A stretch of DNA of 40,595 bases from an uncultured Desulfotomaculum sp. (GCA_946411205.1 CAMKDG010000015.1:1-40595); one strand, 5' to 3'; shown: positions 1 to 7,921, numbered from the stretch's first letter. Notes: generated by a model from the letters alone, not told the origin. Numbers and translations: made by a program.

Positions 1-1
1 T

Positions 2-601
2 GGTAATATTCGCGGTATTGCCACCATGGTGGGCTGCACCACCGCCCGTTATGGTCAGGGCGGCAGCAACGCCTTTAAGTTGGCTAAAGCCCTGATTGAG
101 CGAGATGTTTTAATTTTGTCCGGTGGCTGTGTTTCTGCCGTTTACGAATATACCGGCTTATGCAAACCCGAGGCTGCCAAGGAAGCAGGCTCCGGCTTGC
201 AGCAGGTTTGCCAATCTCTAGGCATTCCACCGGTTCTGTCCTACGGGGCTTGTGTGGATGTGGGTAAAATGACCCAAACGGCGATGGAACTGGCCGATGC
301 TTTAGATGTGGATACCAACGCCCTGCCGCTGGTCATCGGTGCACCGGAATACTTAGAACAAAAGGCGGTTGCCGATGCTTGCACCGCTGTGGCCATGGGT
401 TGGTTGGTTCACGTTGCCCCGGTACCCTCAGTAACCGGTAGTGAAGTGGTAGTTAAAACCCTGACCGAAACCACGGAAACCCTGGGTCTTGGCAAAGTAA
501 TGATCGAGCTGGATGCCGAGAAGGCTGCGGATATTTATCTGGAACATATTGAGAAAAAACGGGCAGGACTAGGCTTGTCTTCCAATCTGCCAAAGCATTA
601 G
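2..601 (+). CDS. cooS: Anaerobic CO dehydrogenase catalytic subunit, C-terminal part (5' end outside window)
   Basis: This is the C-terminal 199 residues of the Ni-Fe CO dehydrogenase that interconverts CO and CO2 and can feed the Wood-Ljungdahl pathway. The frame is open from base 2, so the first ATG at 26 is internal and the gene starts upstream of the window. Three expected cluster-C cysteine motifs are visible in order: VGCTTARYG, then GGCVSAVYEYTGLC, then SYGACVDVGK. The tail ends normally with the VMIELDAEKAADIYLEHI-type helix, so the 3' end looks intact. It converges on the DUF2339/DUF3999 pair and shares a terminator with it. Which CODH type it is (stand-alone CooS or ACS-associated) cannot be decided, because its operon lies off the left edge. 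Confidence 0.93.
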   Translation, partial: GNIRGIATMVGCTTARYGQGGSNAFKLAKALIERDVLILSGGCVSAVYEYTGLCKPEAAKEAGSGLQQVCQSLGIPPVLSYGACVDVGKMTQTAMELADALDVDTNALPLVIGAPEYLEQKAVADACTAVAMGWLVHVAPVPSVTGSEVVVKTLTETTETLGLGKVMIELDAEKAADIYLEHIEKKRAGLGLSSNLPKH

Positions 602-605
602 AAAA

Positions 606-647
606 AGCAGAGCCGGCTGTTTCATTCAACAACCGGCTCTGTTTTTA
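606..647. terminator. Bidirectional terminator between cooS and DUF3999
   Basis: A 13-bp stem with one mismatch (CAGAGCCGGCTGT at 608-620 and ACAACCGGCTCTG at 629-641) is preceded by AAAAA and followed by TTTTT. It therefore suits both converging transcripts. Confidence 0.85.
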
Positions 648-1877
648 TCTCTTATTCTTCATATTGTTGATAATGATTAGCCCTAACAACAGCGCTACCG
701 AAATAATGGCTGCATTCAACAGCCAGCGATTTCGTTCAGTCCAGGGCTTTTCTTGCGGCTTGTAATTTTCGTTAACCTGCTGTTCTTCCGGTGCAATGAC
801 AGGCAAATCTTGTTTCTGTACCAAGTGGGAAAATTGCTGCACATCATAATTGACCATTTTCGCTTCCGGGTTGCCGTACCAAATCCGGTGCTTACCTGCT
901 GGTAAATCCACCAGCAGTTTAGGCGCTTGCCCCCAGACTGCTACTCCTTTGATCATTAGTGGTGGACTATCCTGGTTGTGAATAATCAGTCTTAGATACC
1001 TACCACAGTTTTGTTTGAGGGCTACCGCGGTGTGGGTCACTTGGTGTTCCGACCATTGATGCTGATAAATACTACTGGAACCTAAACCAATCCAATCGCT
1101 GCCATTAAAACTATGGAAGGCCTCCACTTGTCGCTGATAGTTTCTCCCTTCGATTTGCAGTTCCAGGTGATCTAGATTATAGCCCTTAACTGCCAAATCG
1201 AGATCAACAATGGTGTGCTTTGCTGCCTGTTCGGTCTTTAACAAAGTAGCCGGTAAAGAGGTAAGATCCTGATCCGCCACGGGGATATAGTTGATTGATG
1301 CTTCGTTGACAACCAGCGGCTTCTCATCTTTGCCCTGAATGGTGACCCGGACCAGGCGAAAATCTACCGTGGGATAAAGCAATTCGGTATCTTTAATAGC
1401 AGACCCCACCGAGAAGATTTTATCCTTCTTGATCAGGCTCCAGTTTTTATTATCCGCACTTCCTTCAATGATTACTTCTCTGAGGTAATCATCCTCCGAG
1501 TCTATATCCAGAACAATACAATTAGTTACGGTAGGTTCTAACAGGTTAAAGGTTAAAGAAGTAAAGTCCTTCCCGGTAACATGATTAATAATTCCCACAT
1601 TTTCCAGAACATAGGTTCCTAAACCATGAATTTCACCCCCGGTAAACGGCACTATTTGGTAGGGTAACTCCCGCCCCTGTTCGCTCACAATACGGATATC
1701 AGCCAAATCTTGCCGGGTGTGTTTTAGTATTTCCTTGTCCAATTGAGTGAGGGTTAAGCCTTCCCTTGAGGCAGACAGTGGCTTATTAAACTGCCACTGC
1801 TCCACCTGAAAATCTGCAAAGGCAGGCAGTGCCAGTAGTAGCACGAAAACTAACGTTAACAGTTGGACATGCCTCAT
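645..1877 (-). CDS. DUF3999-family secreted/anchored protein
   Basis: A 410-residue protein of unknown function that resembles DUF3999. The N-terminus is a signal peptide (MRHVQLLTLVFVLLLALPAFA), followed by a long beta-rich extracytoplasmic region with discoidin-like strands, and one C-terminal membrane helix (LNAAIISVALLLGLIIIN) with a short basic tail. The expected topology is extracytoplasmic with a C-terminal anchor. Its ATG overlaps the stop of the upstream DUF2339 gene by 4 bases (ATGA), implying translational coupling. DUF2339 and DUF3999 proteins are often neighbours, so they probably act together at the envelope. The biochemical role is unknown. Confidence 0.8.
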   Translation of the reverse strand: MRHVQLLTLVFVLLLALPAFADFQVEQWQFNKPLSASREGLTLTQLDKEILKHTRQDLADIRIVSEQGRELPYQIVPFTGGEIHGLGTYVLENVGIINHVTGKDFTSLTFNLLEPTVTNCIVLDIDSEDDYLREVIIEGSADNKNWSLIKKDKIFSVGSAIKDTELLYPTVDFRLVRVTIQGKDEKPLVVNEASINYIPVADQDLTSLPATLLKTEQAAKHTIVDLDLAVKGYNLDHLELQIEGRNYQRQVEAFHSFNGSDWIGLGSSSIYQHQWSEHQVTHTAVALKQNCGRYLRLIIHNQDSPPLMIKGVAVWGQAPKLLVDLPAGKHRIWYGNPEAKMVNYDVQQFSHLVQKQDLPVIAPEEQQVNENYKPQEKPWTERNRWLLNAAIISVALLLGLIIINNMKNKR

Positions 1878-3625
1878 GACTCATCCCCCTTGTCCCGACG
1901 TTGATAAACAAAAGAAACGGTAACTAGAATAGCTCCCACAATAAACAGAATTAGTACCCGGAAAAGCATGGCCAAATCACTTAGATCGTGCAGCATGACT
2001 TTTAGGGTCGTTAGGCAGAACAAAGCCAAAGCCAGGAAACGCAAACCCTTGAGGTTTCTGGTCATTCCCAGCGCCATCAGGAACACCGCCAAAGCCACCC
2101 AGGCCAGGGATACAGAAAAGTCTATGGAATAAGCTAGTTTAAAATAGTGTATGGCGTTTTCCACTTCCCACGTAATTTGCTTAAGGGCCAACAGGGTGCC
2201 GATAACTGCAGCGGGCCATACCTTCTTCCTTTCATCCTCTGCCAGATCTGGCTCGTAATAAAACAAATAGGCCACTAGAAAGAAACCCACCACCGATAAA
2301 TTGGCTGCCAAAGAGTAGGTATTGATAAGTGGTAGCGGGGTTTCTTGAAAATAGGGGGTTCCATCCAGATGTAGGCTAAGGGCTACAAATCCCAGCAGGA
2401 TAATACCCACACGACACACCCAGACGTTTTTCGCTCGCATACCACTATAGATTAGTATTATCGCCTCCACCAACCAAGCGGCAGCAATAACCTCTTCCTT
2501 TTCTAGCTGCAGCGGAATAGCCAACGTCACAAAAGCCAAGCCAGTGCCCAGTAGGGCAAGCAACAGCAATTCATCCCCGTGCTTTCTTTTTTGCAACGTA
2601 AGAGCCACCAATAAATAAAGAGCTGCCAGCAGCACTGCAAATAAGCCTAACCAGTCAGCATAATGACTGTCTAAGTTAGCTGCACTAGCCCCAAAATAAA
2701 AGGCGGCATTAAGCACCAGTAAGACAATATCCCACCCTCCGGTGGGTTGACGATGTTTGATATTGTGTAAGAAAACCAGGGTGCCAAAAATAATAAAATA
2801 GACGGTCAGAAACCCCTGGCTAATCCACAAGGCTGTCATCTCAGGTTGATAGCTAGTATTTGCACTGACAATGTAAACCAGCACCGTACCCACGAAGGCC
2901 AAAAGCTTCAAGCTGCGCCATTGTTTGAAATAGGCTAAATAAAGGACAGCCAGGTCTAACACGGTCACATAGCCCAACAATGCGACGGGGTTGGCCTCTT
3001 TACTGCCAATCAAGAAGGGGGTTAAAAAACCACCCACCGTGGCCAGGATCGCTACCCCAAAAGCTTGCTGCCGAACAGCAAGGAGCCCACCGGCCAAGGC
3101 GGTAAGCACCAGCAGGCCAAAGGCAACGCCGGAATCAATGAGGTGATAAAAGTTTGCCGCAGCAAAGGTAGTTAAATAAATAATGCCAATGCCACCACCG
3201 GTAAATCCCTGAGAAAAATAACGGTATTGGCGTCTCATGGCAATATCACCAGCCAATAACAGTCCCAGTCCCCCGATGTAACCAATAACCACCCGGCCTA
3301 ACTCACCAATCCACTGGTTATCGAAGGAATATTTTAAAAAGTAGGCCATAGCAAACAATAAAACCACAATCCCTACTCTGTTTAATAATCTTCCTCCAAT
3401 GGCATGCTCCAGGCCTTCTTTGTTTAGTGTTATTTTTTTAAATGGCGAGGCTCCTTGCCGCTTCGCTTCGGTTTTATCACTCCAGACTAATTCTGTTGAA
3501 AGGGTTTTGGGGGTGCTAATCTTCTCTACCTCTTCTGCCTCTAAAGCAGCAACCCTAGCGGTGAGTTGCTTCACCTCTGCCCTAAGATATTCTATTTGTT
3601 CTAGTAGTTCTCTTTGATCAGACAT
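1874..3625 (-). CDS. DUF2339-family polytopic membrane protein
   Basis: A 583-residue protein with an N-terminal coiled coil (about residues 1-35, MSDQRELLEQIEYLRAEVKQ onward), a Lys-rich linker, and then about fifteen or more hydrophobic segments to the C-terminus. This architecture is typical of DUF2339. The RBS AAAGGAG lies 9 bases before the ATG. It forms a two-gene operon with the overlapping DUF3999 gene. Function is not established for the family; transport or envelope sensing are guesses. Confidence 0.8.
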   Translation of the reverse strand: MSDQRELLEQIEYLRAEVKQLTARVAALEAEEVEKISTPKTLSTELVWSDKTEAKRQGASPFKKITLNKEGLEHAIGGRLLNRVGIVVLLFAMAYFLKYSFDNQWIGELGRVVIGYIGGLGLLLAGDIAMRRQYRYFSQGFTGGGIGIIYLTTFAAANFYHLIDSGVAFGLLVLTALAGGLLAVRQQAFGVAILATVGGFLTPFLIGSKEANPVALLGYVTVLDLAVLYLAYFKQWRSLKLLAFVGTVLVYIVSANTSYQPEMTALWISQGFLTVYFIIFGTLVFLHNIKHRQPTGGWDIVLLVLNAAFYFGASAANLDSHYADWLGLFAVLLAALYLLVALTLQKRKHGDELLLLALLGTGLAFVTLAIPLQLEKEEVIAAAWLVEAIILIYSGMRAKNVWVCRVGIILLGFVALSLHLDGTPYFQETPLPLINTYSLAANLSVVGFFLVAYLFYYEPDLAEDERKKVWPAAVIGTLLALKQITWEVENAIHYFKLAYSIDFSVSLAWVALAVFLMALGMTRNLKGLRFLALALFCLTTLKVMLHDLSDLAMLFRVLILFIVGAILVTVSFVYQRRDKGDES

Positions 3626-3695
3626 TGCACCAACTCCTTTGCAGTAGAGTTCAAGAGTGGTTACGAAAATTCCTTTGTAAAGAACAATGACATAA

Positions 3696-3748
3696 AAACA
3701 CGAGGACAGGGATTGTGTTTCCGAAACAACATCCCTGTCCTCGTGTTT
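3696..3748. repeat. Long perfect inverted repeat; also terminator of the YwgA-like gene
   Basis: Two perfect 18-bp arms (AAACACGAGGACAGGGAT at 3696-3713 and its complement at 3731-3748) enclose 17 bases that can extend the stem with GTTT/AAAC. On the minus strand the hairpin is followed by TTTTT just after the YwgA-like gene ends, so it can terminate transcription. A near-identical copy of the left half occurs at 4430-4453. The sequence resembles dispersed hairpin repeats of clostridia (from memory, not checked), so it may be a REP-like element rather than a plain terminator. Confidence 0.75.
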
Positions 3749-3755
3749 CTTAAAA

Positions 3756-4298
3756 TTAAATTAACTGTCTGCTAATTTGGTCAACTTCATTAACTGCTTT
3801 TAATGCTAGGTCAATCGAAACATGAGGCTTTAACTCATTTACTTTTTTTGCCCTCGCTAGTGCATCTACACGAGAATTGTCTTCATTCGTTACGTAAAGC
3901 GCAGTAGCTAACCTTTCAAGTTCGGCAACTCCCTTGCCACCTAATTTATCAGCAACAAATTCTATTTGTCCCTTATATTTATCAGTTTTATAGTCATACT
4001 GATGCATAATTGGCATATCATTAGCATTTAATGTTGGCCCATATGGATAGGGCTGAGGAACTAAATGTATCATGCCATCAGCCCTCATTGCAGTAAGTTC
4101 TTCATTTAGGTCGAAGGAATACGGCCCATGTTTATATAAAATAAAGTTATAACCCAAAGGAACGTGTAAAAGTTCCTGGAGAAAAAAAGTTGCTTTCTGA
4201 GTATGAGTTTCACCACACCAGCTTCCTCTGCACTTTAAGCTTTTCATTAACGAAAGCAATAGTGCGGTCTTTTCCAACCTTTTCATTGTTATTACCAT
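3756..4298 (-). CDS. YwgA/Panacea-like small protein
   Basis: A 180-residue protein with a resemblance to the YwgA/SocA-type (Panacea) family: an N-terminal helical region followed by FLQELLHVPLGYNFILYKHG and PYSFDLNEELTAMRADGMI, the Y-x-HGPYS-type signature of that fold. Members of the wider family occur as antitoxins or regulators, but no partner toxin is intact here. The first ATG (4298) directly abuts its AAGGA, so the ATG at 4286 (MKRLEK, 176 aa) is an equally likely start. A gene remnant lies immediately upstream, and both are bracketed by repeat copies at 3696 and 4430. Function is unknown. Confidence 0.55.
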   Translation of the reverse strand: MVITMKRLEKTALLLSLMKSLKCRGSWCGETHTQKATFFLQELLHVPLGYNFILYKHGPYSFDLNEELTAMRADGMIHLVPQPYPYGPTLNANDMPIMHQYDYKTDKYKGQIEFVADKLGGKGVAELERLATALYVTNEDNSRVDALARAKKVNELKPHVSIDLALKAVNEVDQISRQLI

Positions 4299-4329
4299 TC
4301 CTTTCGCTCCGCTAAAGGCACAAATATCC

Positions 4330-4419
4330 TCAGATTTTTGTAAGTGTATTTATGTTTGTTTCAATCCACTTCTCTGCCTCTTTTCTCTTTTCAGGAGAAA
4401 TAAAAACATAGTCGACTGC
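4330..4419 (-). pseudogene. C-terminal remnant of a broken upstream gene
   Basis: On the minus strand an in-frame stretch reads AVDYVFISPEKRKEAEK, then WIETNINTLTKI and a TGA at 4330-4332. It has coherent amphipathic, Lys/Glu-rich protein character, but an in-frame TAG stands at 4420-4422 and the repeat copy begins about 10 bases further on. There is no start codon or RBS. It looks like the tail of a gene once cotranscribed with the YwgA-like gene and cut off by the repeat. The parent family was not recognised. Confidence 0.5.
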
Positions 4420-4429
4420 CTAGGAAATG

Positions 4430-4453
4430 AAACACGAGGATAGGGATTGTGTT
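4430..4453. repeat. Second copy (half) of the 3696 repeat
   Basis: AAACACGAGGATAGGGATTGTGTT at these positions matches 3696-3719 with a single C/T change, in the same orientation. The complementary arm is missing. It stands at the break point of the upstream gene remnant. Confidence 0.7.
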
Positions 4454-4458
4454 GCAAA

Positions 4459-4500
4459 AGGGAGAGTGACGCAAAATCACTTTTTTGCGTCACTCTCCTT
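4459..4500. terminator. Strong hairpin terminator after the CMD-family gene
   Basis: A perfect 16-bp stem (GGAGAGTGACGCAAAA at 4461-4476, complement at 4483-4498) with a 6-base loop lies just downstream of the gene ending at 4521. On the minus strand it is followed by CTTTTGC, a modest U tract. Confidence 0.75.
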
Positions 4501-4520
4501 CGACAGCTATGGGATATTTC

Positions 4521-4829
4521 TTATCTCTCAAACTCCTGCCAAGCCTGGGGTAAGGCAGTTAGGGTACTGGGTACGCCGGTGGACGGAAGTGCCAGAAGAA
4601 TAGCTCCCACCACTTCATCTTGGGTTGCTCCAGCCTCTTTCGCCAATTGAATATGGCCTGTTAGTGCCTCTTGGTTTCGAATGGCGGCGGCAATTCCGAT
4701 AGCCACTAAATTAGCTGTCTTTGCATCCAACGTGCACTCAGCCAGGACAGCCTGCCGTAAGCCCTGAATGGCCCCGGCAACCTGGGGTTTTTCCTGGCTT
4801 AGTTGTTTTAGAATCGTTAAGAGTTCCAT
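4521..4829 (-). CDS. Carboxymuconolactone decarboxylase (AhpD-like) family protein lacking redox cysteines
   Basis: A 102-residue all-helical protein with the CMD/AhpD core LDAKTANLVAIGIAAAIRN...GHIQLAKEAGATQDEVVGAILLA. In AhpD-type members the core carries CxxC three residues before the conserved His. Here the two positions are Asn and Ala (IRNQEALTGH), so peroxidase/disulfide chemistry is unlikely. RBS GGAGGGAC precedes the ATG by 3 bases (core spacing about 6). It is the last gene of the MarR / DUF169 / CMD group, so it may be MarR-regulated. The molecular role is unknown. Confidence 0.82.
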   Translation of the reverse strand: MELLTILKQLSQEKPQVAGAIQGLRQAVLAECTLDAKTANLVAIGIAAAIRNQEALTGHIQLAKEAGATQDEVVGAILLALPSTGVPSTLTALPQAWQEFER

Positions 4830-4888
4830 TAAGTCCCTCCATTCTCAAAGACATTTTTGAATCGTATCAAAACCCCTGGTCAATTCTA

Positions 4889-5677
4889 CTAGTTATTTCT
4901 TTCCTTTACTTTTAGCCATACGTCTTGCGTTAGAAAAGATTCTTCCACATGTTCTTCCATCTCGAGAAACATTTTATACGGTACACTAAAGGAAAGAATA
5001 TCTTTGTCGACCTTATTACGAGCCGAAATATCAAAAAGACCAATCACACCGCGTGGATTTTCAGATTTCCCTTCATTGAGCGGTATAATACAAATACTGT
5101 GACATCCAGCCCCAAAGGGAGAAATTACATTATCGCCACCATGCCGGTTATAATTTGCCAGAACTACAAGAGCGGACAGTTGATCAGGTGTAGCCAGGAA
5201 AACAACGACTTCTGGTTTTTCAGTAGGTAAAACTTGTTCAAGTGGTTTAAATACCACGTACTCCGTAGGAACATCGTAATAAGGGAGGGCATCCGTAAAG
5301 GATTTAGCGAATTCAGGAGTCTTTTTATAAGCCTCCCCGTGGCTAATTGCGGGCATGTTCCTCACAACAGCTTGGCCAAATTCGGTTTGACAAAATTCAG
5401 GATTACCAGTTGATAAGAAGTTTTCTATGCCACCGGGAAAATTGACATAGGTATTGCCAAAGCCCAGCCCAGCACCGCCGCCAATACAGCCGTAGGTTTT
5501 CCGGTCAAATACTACCGTCTTTCCCTTTGCTGCACCTGCCAACATGGCAATTACACAACCCCAACGACCTTCCTTGAATTGCAGTGCTCCTTCGGGCTTT
5601 TCATCTGTAAAAACAATGGCTACCGGGGAATACTTTAAGTTAATGGATTCAGCAATTTTACCTCTCATCTCTATCAT
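4889..5677 (-). CDS. DUF169-family protein
   Basis: About 260 residues matching DUF169: the start LKYSPVAIVFTDEKPEGA, the conserved GRWGCVIAMLAGAAKGKTVVFD, and the central YGCIGGGAGLGFG with conserved cysteines. A later GAGCHSICIIPL segment is also typical. The first ATG (5677) touches its AGGAG, so the ATG at 5668 (MRGKIAES) with 9-base spacing is the more probable start. It lies between marR (upstream) and the CMD gene (downstream) on the same strand. DUF169 members are common in anaerobes; their reaction is unknown, and cofactor or metal binding through the cysteines is inference only. Confidence 0.83.
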   Translation of the reverse strand: MIEMRGKIAESINLKYSPVAIVFTDEKPEGALQFKEGRWGCVIAMLAGAAKGKTVVFDRKTYGCIGGGAGLGFGNTYVNFPGGIENFLSTGNPEFCQTEFGQAVVRNMPAISHGEAYKKTPEFAKSFTDALPYYDVPTEYVVFKPLEQVLPTEKPEVVVFLATPDQLSALVVLANYNRHGGDNVISPFGAGCHSICIIPLNEGKSENPRGVIGLFDISARNKVDKDILSFSVPYKMFLEMEEHVEESFLTQDVWLKVKERNN

Positions 5678-5792
5678 CTCCTAGTTGATAATTTGGTTTT
5701 TTTACTTGGGCTATAATCAAGCTGCTTAAACACTTCTTACAACCACGACTCCCTAACTCCTTAGTTGTCATAGCAATTATTTAGGATAAAAA

Positions 5793-6221
5793 TCATCGCT
5801 CCAGGTTTGCATATATTTTGTTAAGAGTAACTATAGCCTCCTCCACTTGTTTTTTATCAATATCTTTTAAAGCCTTATCAAGAATTTCCAATGCTAAAGG
5901 AATAAGTTTATCTTTTAATTCCCGTCCCTCATTTGTCAGGGAAATTAGAAAAGCTCTGTTATCATCTGGATTCACTTTTCTTGTAATAAATCCTTTCTTT
6001 TCGAGCTTTGTGAGAATTCTTACTGTTGTGGGTTGATCCTTAGAGGTCAGTTCTGCCAACTCTTTTGGAGAGACTTCTTCTCTATCCCATAAACGATTTA
6101 AGACTGCCCACTGCTCGGGAGTTACATCGTGAGCTTTGAAACTGTGTAGTAAATGATTCTTCATGCGTGTGCTTGTTCGACTTAAAATAAAGCCGAGACT
6201 ATTATCAAGCTGAAATATCAT
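5793..6221 (-). CDS. MarR-family transcriptional regulator
   Basis: A 142-residue winged-helix regulator. The recognition region reads VSPKELAELTSKDQPTTVRILTKLEKKGFI and the wing RKVNPDDNRAFLISLT, with a C-terminal dimerisation helix. RBS GAGGAG is 7 bases before the ATG. It is the first gene of the group with DUF169 and CMD. A palindrome overlaps the end of its own -10 box, which implies autoregulation. No ligand can be inferred from the sequence. Confidence 0.92.
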   Translation of the reverse strand: MIFQLDNSLGFILSRTSTRMKNHLLHSFKAHDVTPEQWAVLNRLWDREEVSPKELAELTSKDQPTTVRILTKLEKKGFITRKVNPDDNRAFLISLTNEGRELKDKLIPLALEILDKALKDIDKKQVEEAIVTLNKIYANLER

Positions 6222-6244
6222 CTTCTATCTCCTCTATGTATACT

Positions 6245-6285
6245 ATTGTCAAGACAATTATATGTTTATAGCATTCATTATGCAA
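6245..6285 (-). promoter_or_regulatory. marR promoter with overlapping operator-like palindrome
   Basis: On the minus strand, -35 TTGCAT (6280-6285) and -10 TATAAT (6257-6262) are separated by exactly 17 bp. The inverted repeat ATTGTC-TT-GACAAT (6245-6258) begins inside the -10 box and covers the expected start site. This layout suits repression by the MarR protein it precedes. Confidence 0.65.
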
Positions 6286-6300
6286 CCCTTTTTACGCTTT

Positions 6301-6338
6301 CCGAAAGTATAAAATTCCCATTGCCGAAAAGTATAAAA
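6301..6338. repeat. Short tandem direct repeat CCGAAA(A)GTATAAAA
   Basis: CCGAAAGTATAAAA (6301-6314) recurs as CCGAAAAGTATAAAA (6324-6338), 23 bases apart start to start, in the gap upstream of marR. No role is apparent; paired regulator sites are possible. Confidence 0.4.
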
Positions 6339-6364
6339 AAACTTGGCAAAAACCAAGTTTTTTT
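6335..6364. terminator. Hairpin with A/T-rich stem
   Basis: AAAAAAACTTGG (6335-6346) pairs with CCAAGTTTTTTT (6353-6364) around a CAAAAA loop. It can act as a terminator in either direction and insulates marR from the ferredoxin-like gene. Confidence 0.6.
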
Positions 6365-6420
6365 ACAGGTATTTGTGAATTTCCTCTTTGCTTATAGCTT
6401 ACTGCTTCCTTAGCCCTATA

Positions 6421-6450
6421 AAAGAAAAAAGACTCGGCAAAATGCCGAGT
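6421..6450 (-). terminator. Terminator of the ferredoxin/SiR-like gene
   Basis: ACTCGGCA (6432-6439), loop AAA, TGCCGAGT (6443-6450). On the minus strand it is followed by CTTTTTTCTTT. It lies about 60 bases past the stop codon at 6509. Confidence 0.75.
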
Positions 6451-6508
6451 GATTAAAAAGGCGGGATGTGTAATTTAATATCACACACTTGTCAATTATA
6501 TGGCATAA

Positions 6509-7141
6509 TTAGACATGTGTCGAGGTTTTTTTCTCATTTTTTTGCTTCATTCTTTCCAATAAAGCACCAAATCTTTCACCAGGCTGCCCTTCTTTGCATA
6601 AGAGCTCAATAGCCTGCTGCAAATAACGTACTGCTCCCTGTTCATCCGTCAATAAACAAACATCTTTCGCCAGCATTGGACGGCGACCCAGCTTACCTCC
6701 CCAGATCACCCGGTAGCCCCCTTGTCCGGTGTGAATAGCTCCGGTGGGACAACGGCGGGCGCATTGGCCACAGTTAAGGCATAATGAACGATCTATCTGA
6801 GGGCCATCTTCATTAATCACAATACTGTTGTCCGGGCAAACTGTTACGCACAATCCACAGCCCGTGCAACCTTCCCCCACTTCCGGTACACTCTGCCCCT
6901 GCAAGCCAAAATCCTTCACCTGGGGCTGACTGCAGGAGTTTGGACAGCCAGCAATAGCTATTTTAAAAATATCATGGTATTTCGCTTTTACTCCACCCAA
7001 GTGCCGCCTCTGTCTGGCAGAAAAATCATGCTCCTGCAAAAGACCTCGGCAAGCCTTTTCTATTTGAGCCAAATCTATTATGGCATTGTGGCAATCCCGA
7101 CAGCAAGTAATCTCATACATCTCGGCACCATGAAAATCCAA
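6509..7141 (-). CDS. Sulfite/nitrite reductase-like protein with two 4Fe-4S ferredoxin motifs
   Basis: A 210-residue protein. An N-terminal segment resembles the sirohaem/4Fe-4S region of nitrite-sulfite reductases: the second half-motif AGCPNSCSQPQVKDFG (C66, C70) is clear, while the first is reduced to TCCRDCHNA (C13, C14, C17) instead of Cx5C. Two ferredoxin clusters follow: C92-x2-C-x2-C-x3-C and C121-x2-C-x2-C-x3-C. A Lys-rich tail ends the protein. The start is TTG, chosen because GGGAGGTG sits correctly before it; the next ATG is 21 bases further in. A role in electron transfer or small-sulfite-reductase chemistry is plausible, but sirohaem binding is uncertain. Confidence 0.75.
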   Translation of the reverse strand: MDFHGAEMYEITCCRDCHNAIIDLAQIEKACRGLLQEHDFSARQRRHLGGVKAKYHDIFKIAIAGCPNSCSQPQVKDFGLQGQSVPEVGEGCTGCGLCVTVCPDNSIVINEDGPQIDRSLCLNCGQCARRCPTGAIHTGQGGYRVIWGGKLGRRPMLAKDVCLLTDEQGAVRYLQQAIELLCKEGQPGERFGALLERMKQKNEKKTSTHV

Positions 7142-7250
7142 CCCTTCACCTCCCGGTAATCATTAGGATCCTCTTTCCGTCTTAATCTTACTCTTTAAAG
7201 ATAATTCAGGAAGTGAGTTGCCCTACATAACACCTGTAATGTTAGTCACA

Positions 7251-7268
7251 GTTAGAAAAACTTGGCTT
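7251..7268 (+). repeat. 18-bp direct repeat, copy 1
   Basis: GTTAGAAAAACTTGGCTT is found here and again at 10677-10694 in the same orientation. The copies bracket the nrdR-nrdD-nrdG operon. Confidence 0.6.
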
Positions 7269-7361
7269 GTTTACCTGTGACCTTTAGGTTATGCCTTTAA
7301 GGGCACAAGTAAGCTTCGTTTTCCTTTATGCCTATCGGAAAGTTTTATCTTATCCGCTATG

Positions 7362-7390
7362 AAAAAATCCCCGTGCTTTTGCACAGGGAT
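7362..7390 (-). terminator. Terminator of the nrdR-nrdD-nrdG operon
   Basis: ATCCCCGTGC (7367-7376), loop TTTT, GCACAGGGAT (7381-7390), with one mismatched position. On the minus strand the stem is followed by TTTTTTC. It starts 14 bases after the nrdG stop. Confidence 0.8.
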
Positions 7391-7403
7391 ACATATGCCA
7401 GTT

Positions 7404-7910
7404 TTACCACGTCGGTGGCTGCCATTGCACCACTTTAGCAGCTTGACGGGTCCTTACCAAATCAATCAACCGTTGATTGGCAGACCCCCGAAAGACCAAC
7501 TCCAGGTCTTTTTTATCTTGTACAAAGGGACCATCTACCAATACATCCACCAGTTGCAGAACAGGTAAGTCTTTGACTTCTTCATACAAATAGCCGGTGT
7601 ACATCCAAACATCTAACGACGGGTAATCTGCTCTTAATTGCCCCAGCAAATCATACACAGCTTCCGGCTGCAGCAGTGGGTCACCACCGCTAAAGGTAAC
7701 ACCTTGGGTCAGGGGAGAAATAGAGGCCTTGATTTCTGCCAAAACTTCCTCTGGGGTTACTTCTCTGCCTGCCTGCGGATTTAATAACGCTTCATTGTGG
7801 CAACCCGGACAATGGCGAGGGCACCCCTGTAGAAATACCACGGTCCGTAATCCTGGTCCATCCACTACACTGTTAGCGGTAATACCGCCCAGGCGAAGTT
7901 TTATGGTCAA
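7404..7910 (-). CDS. nrdG: Anaerobic ribonucleoside-triphosphate reductase activating protein
   Basis: A 168-residue radical-SAM activase that installs the glycyl radical on NrdD. The 4Fe-4S/SAM motif CPRHCPGC (C30, C34, C37) is followed by HNEALL. A SAM-binding TFSGGDPLLQ lies mid-protein, and DVLVDGPFVQDKKDLELVFRGSANQR is the characteristic NrdG C-terminal block. It lies 11 bases after nrdD, in the usual order, with the operon terminator just downstream. Length is normal for the family. Confidence 0.95.
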   Translation of the reverse strand: MTIKLRLGGITANSVVDGPGLRTVVFLQGCPRHCPGCHNEALLNPQAGREVTPEEVLAEIKASISPLTQGVTFSGGDPLLQPEAVYDLLGQLRADYPSLDVWMYTGYLYEEVKDLPVLQLVDVLVDGPFVQDKKDLELVFRGSANQRLIDLVRTRQAAKVVQWQPPTW

Positions 7911-7921
7911 GGGGTCACCTC

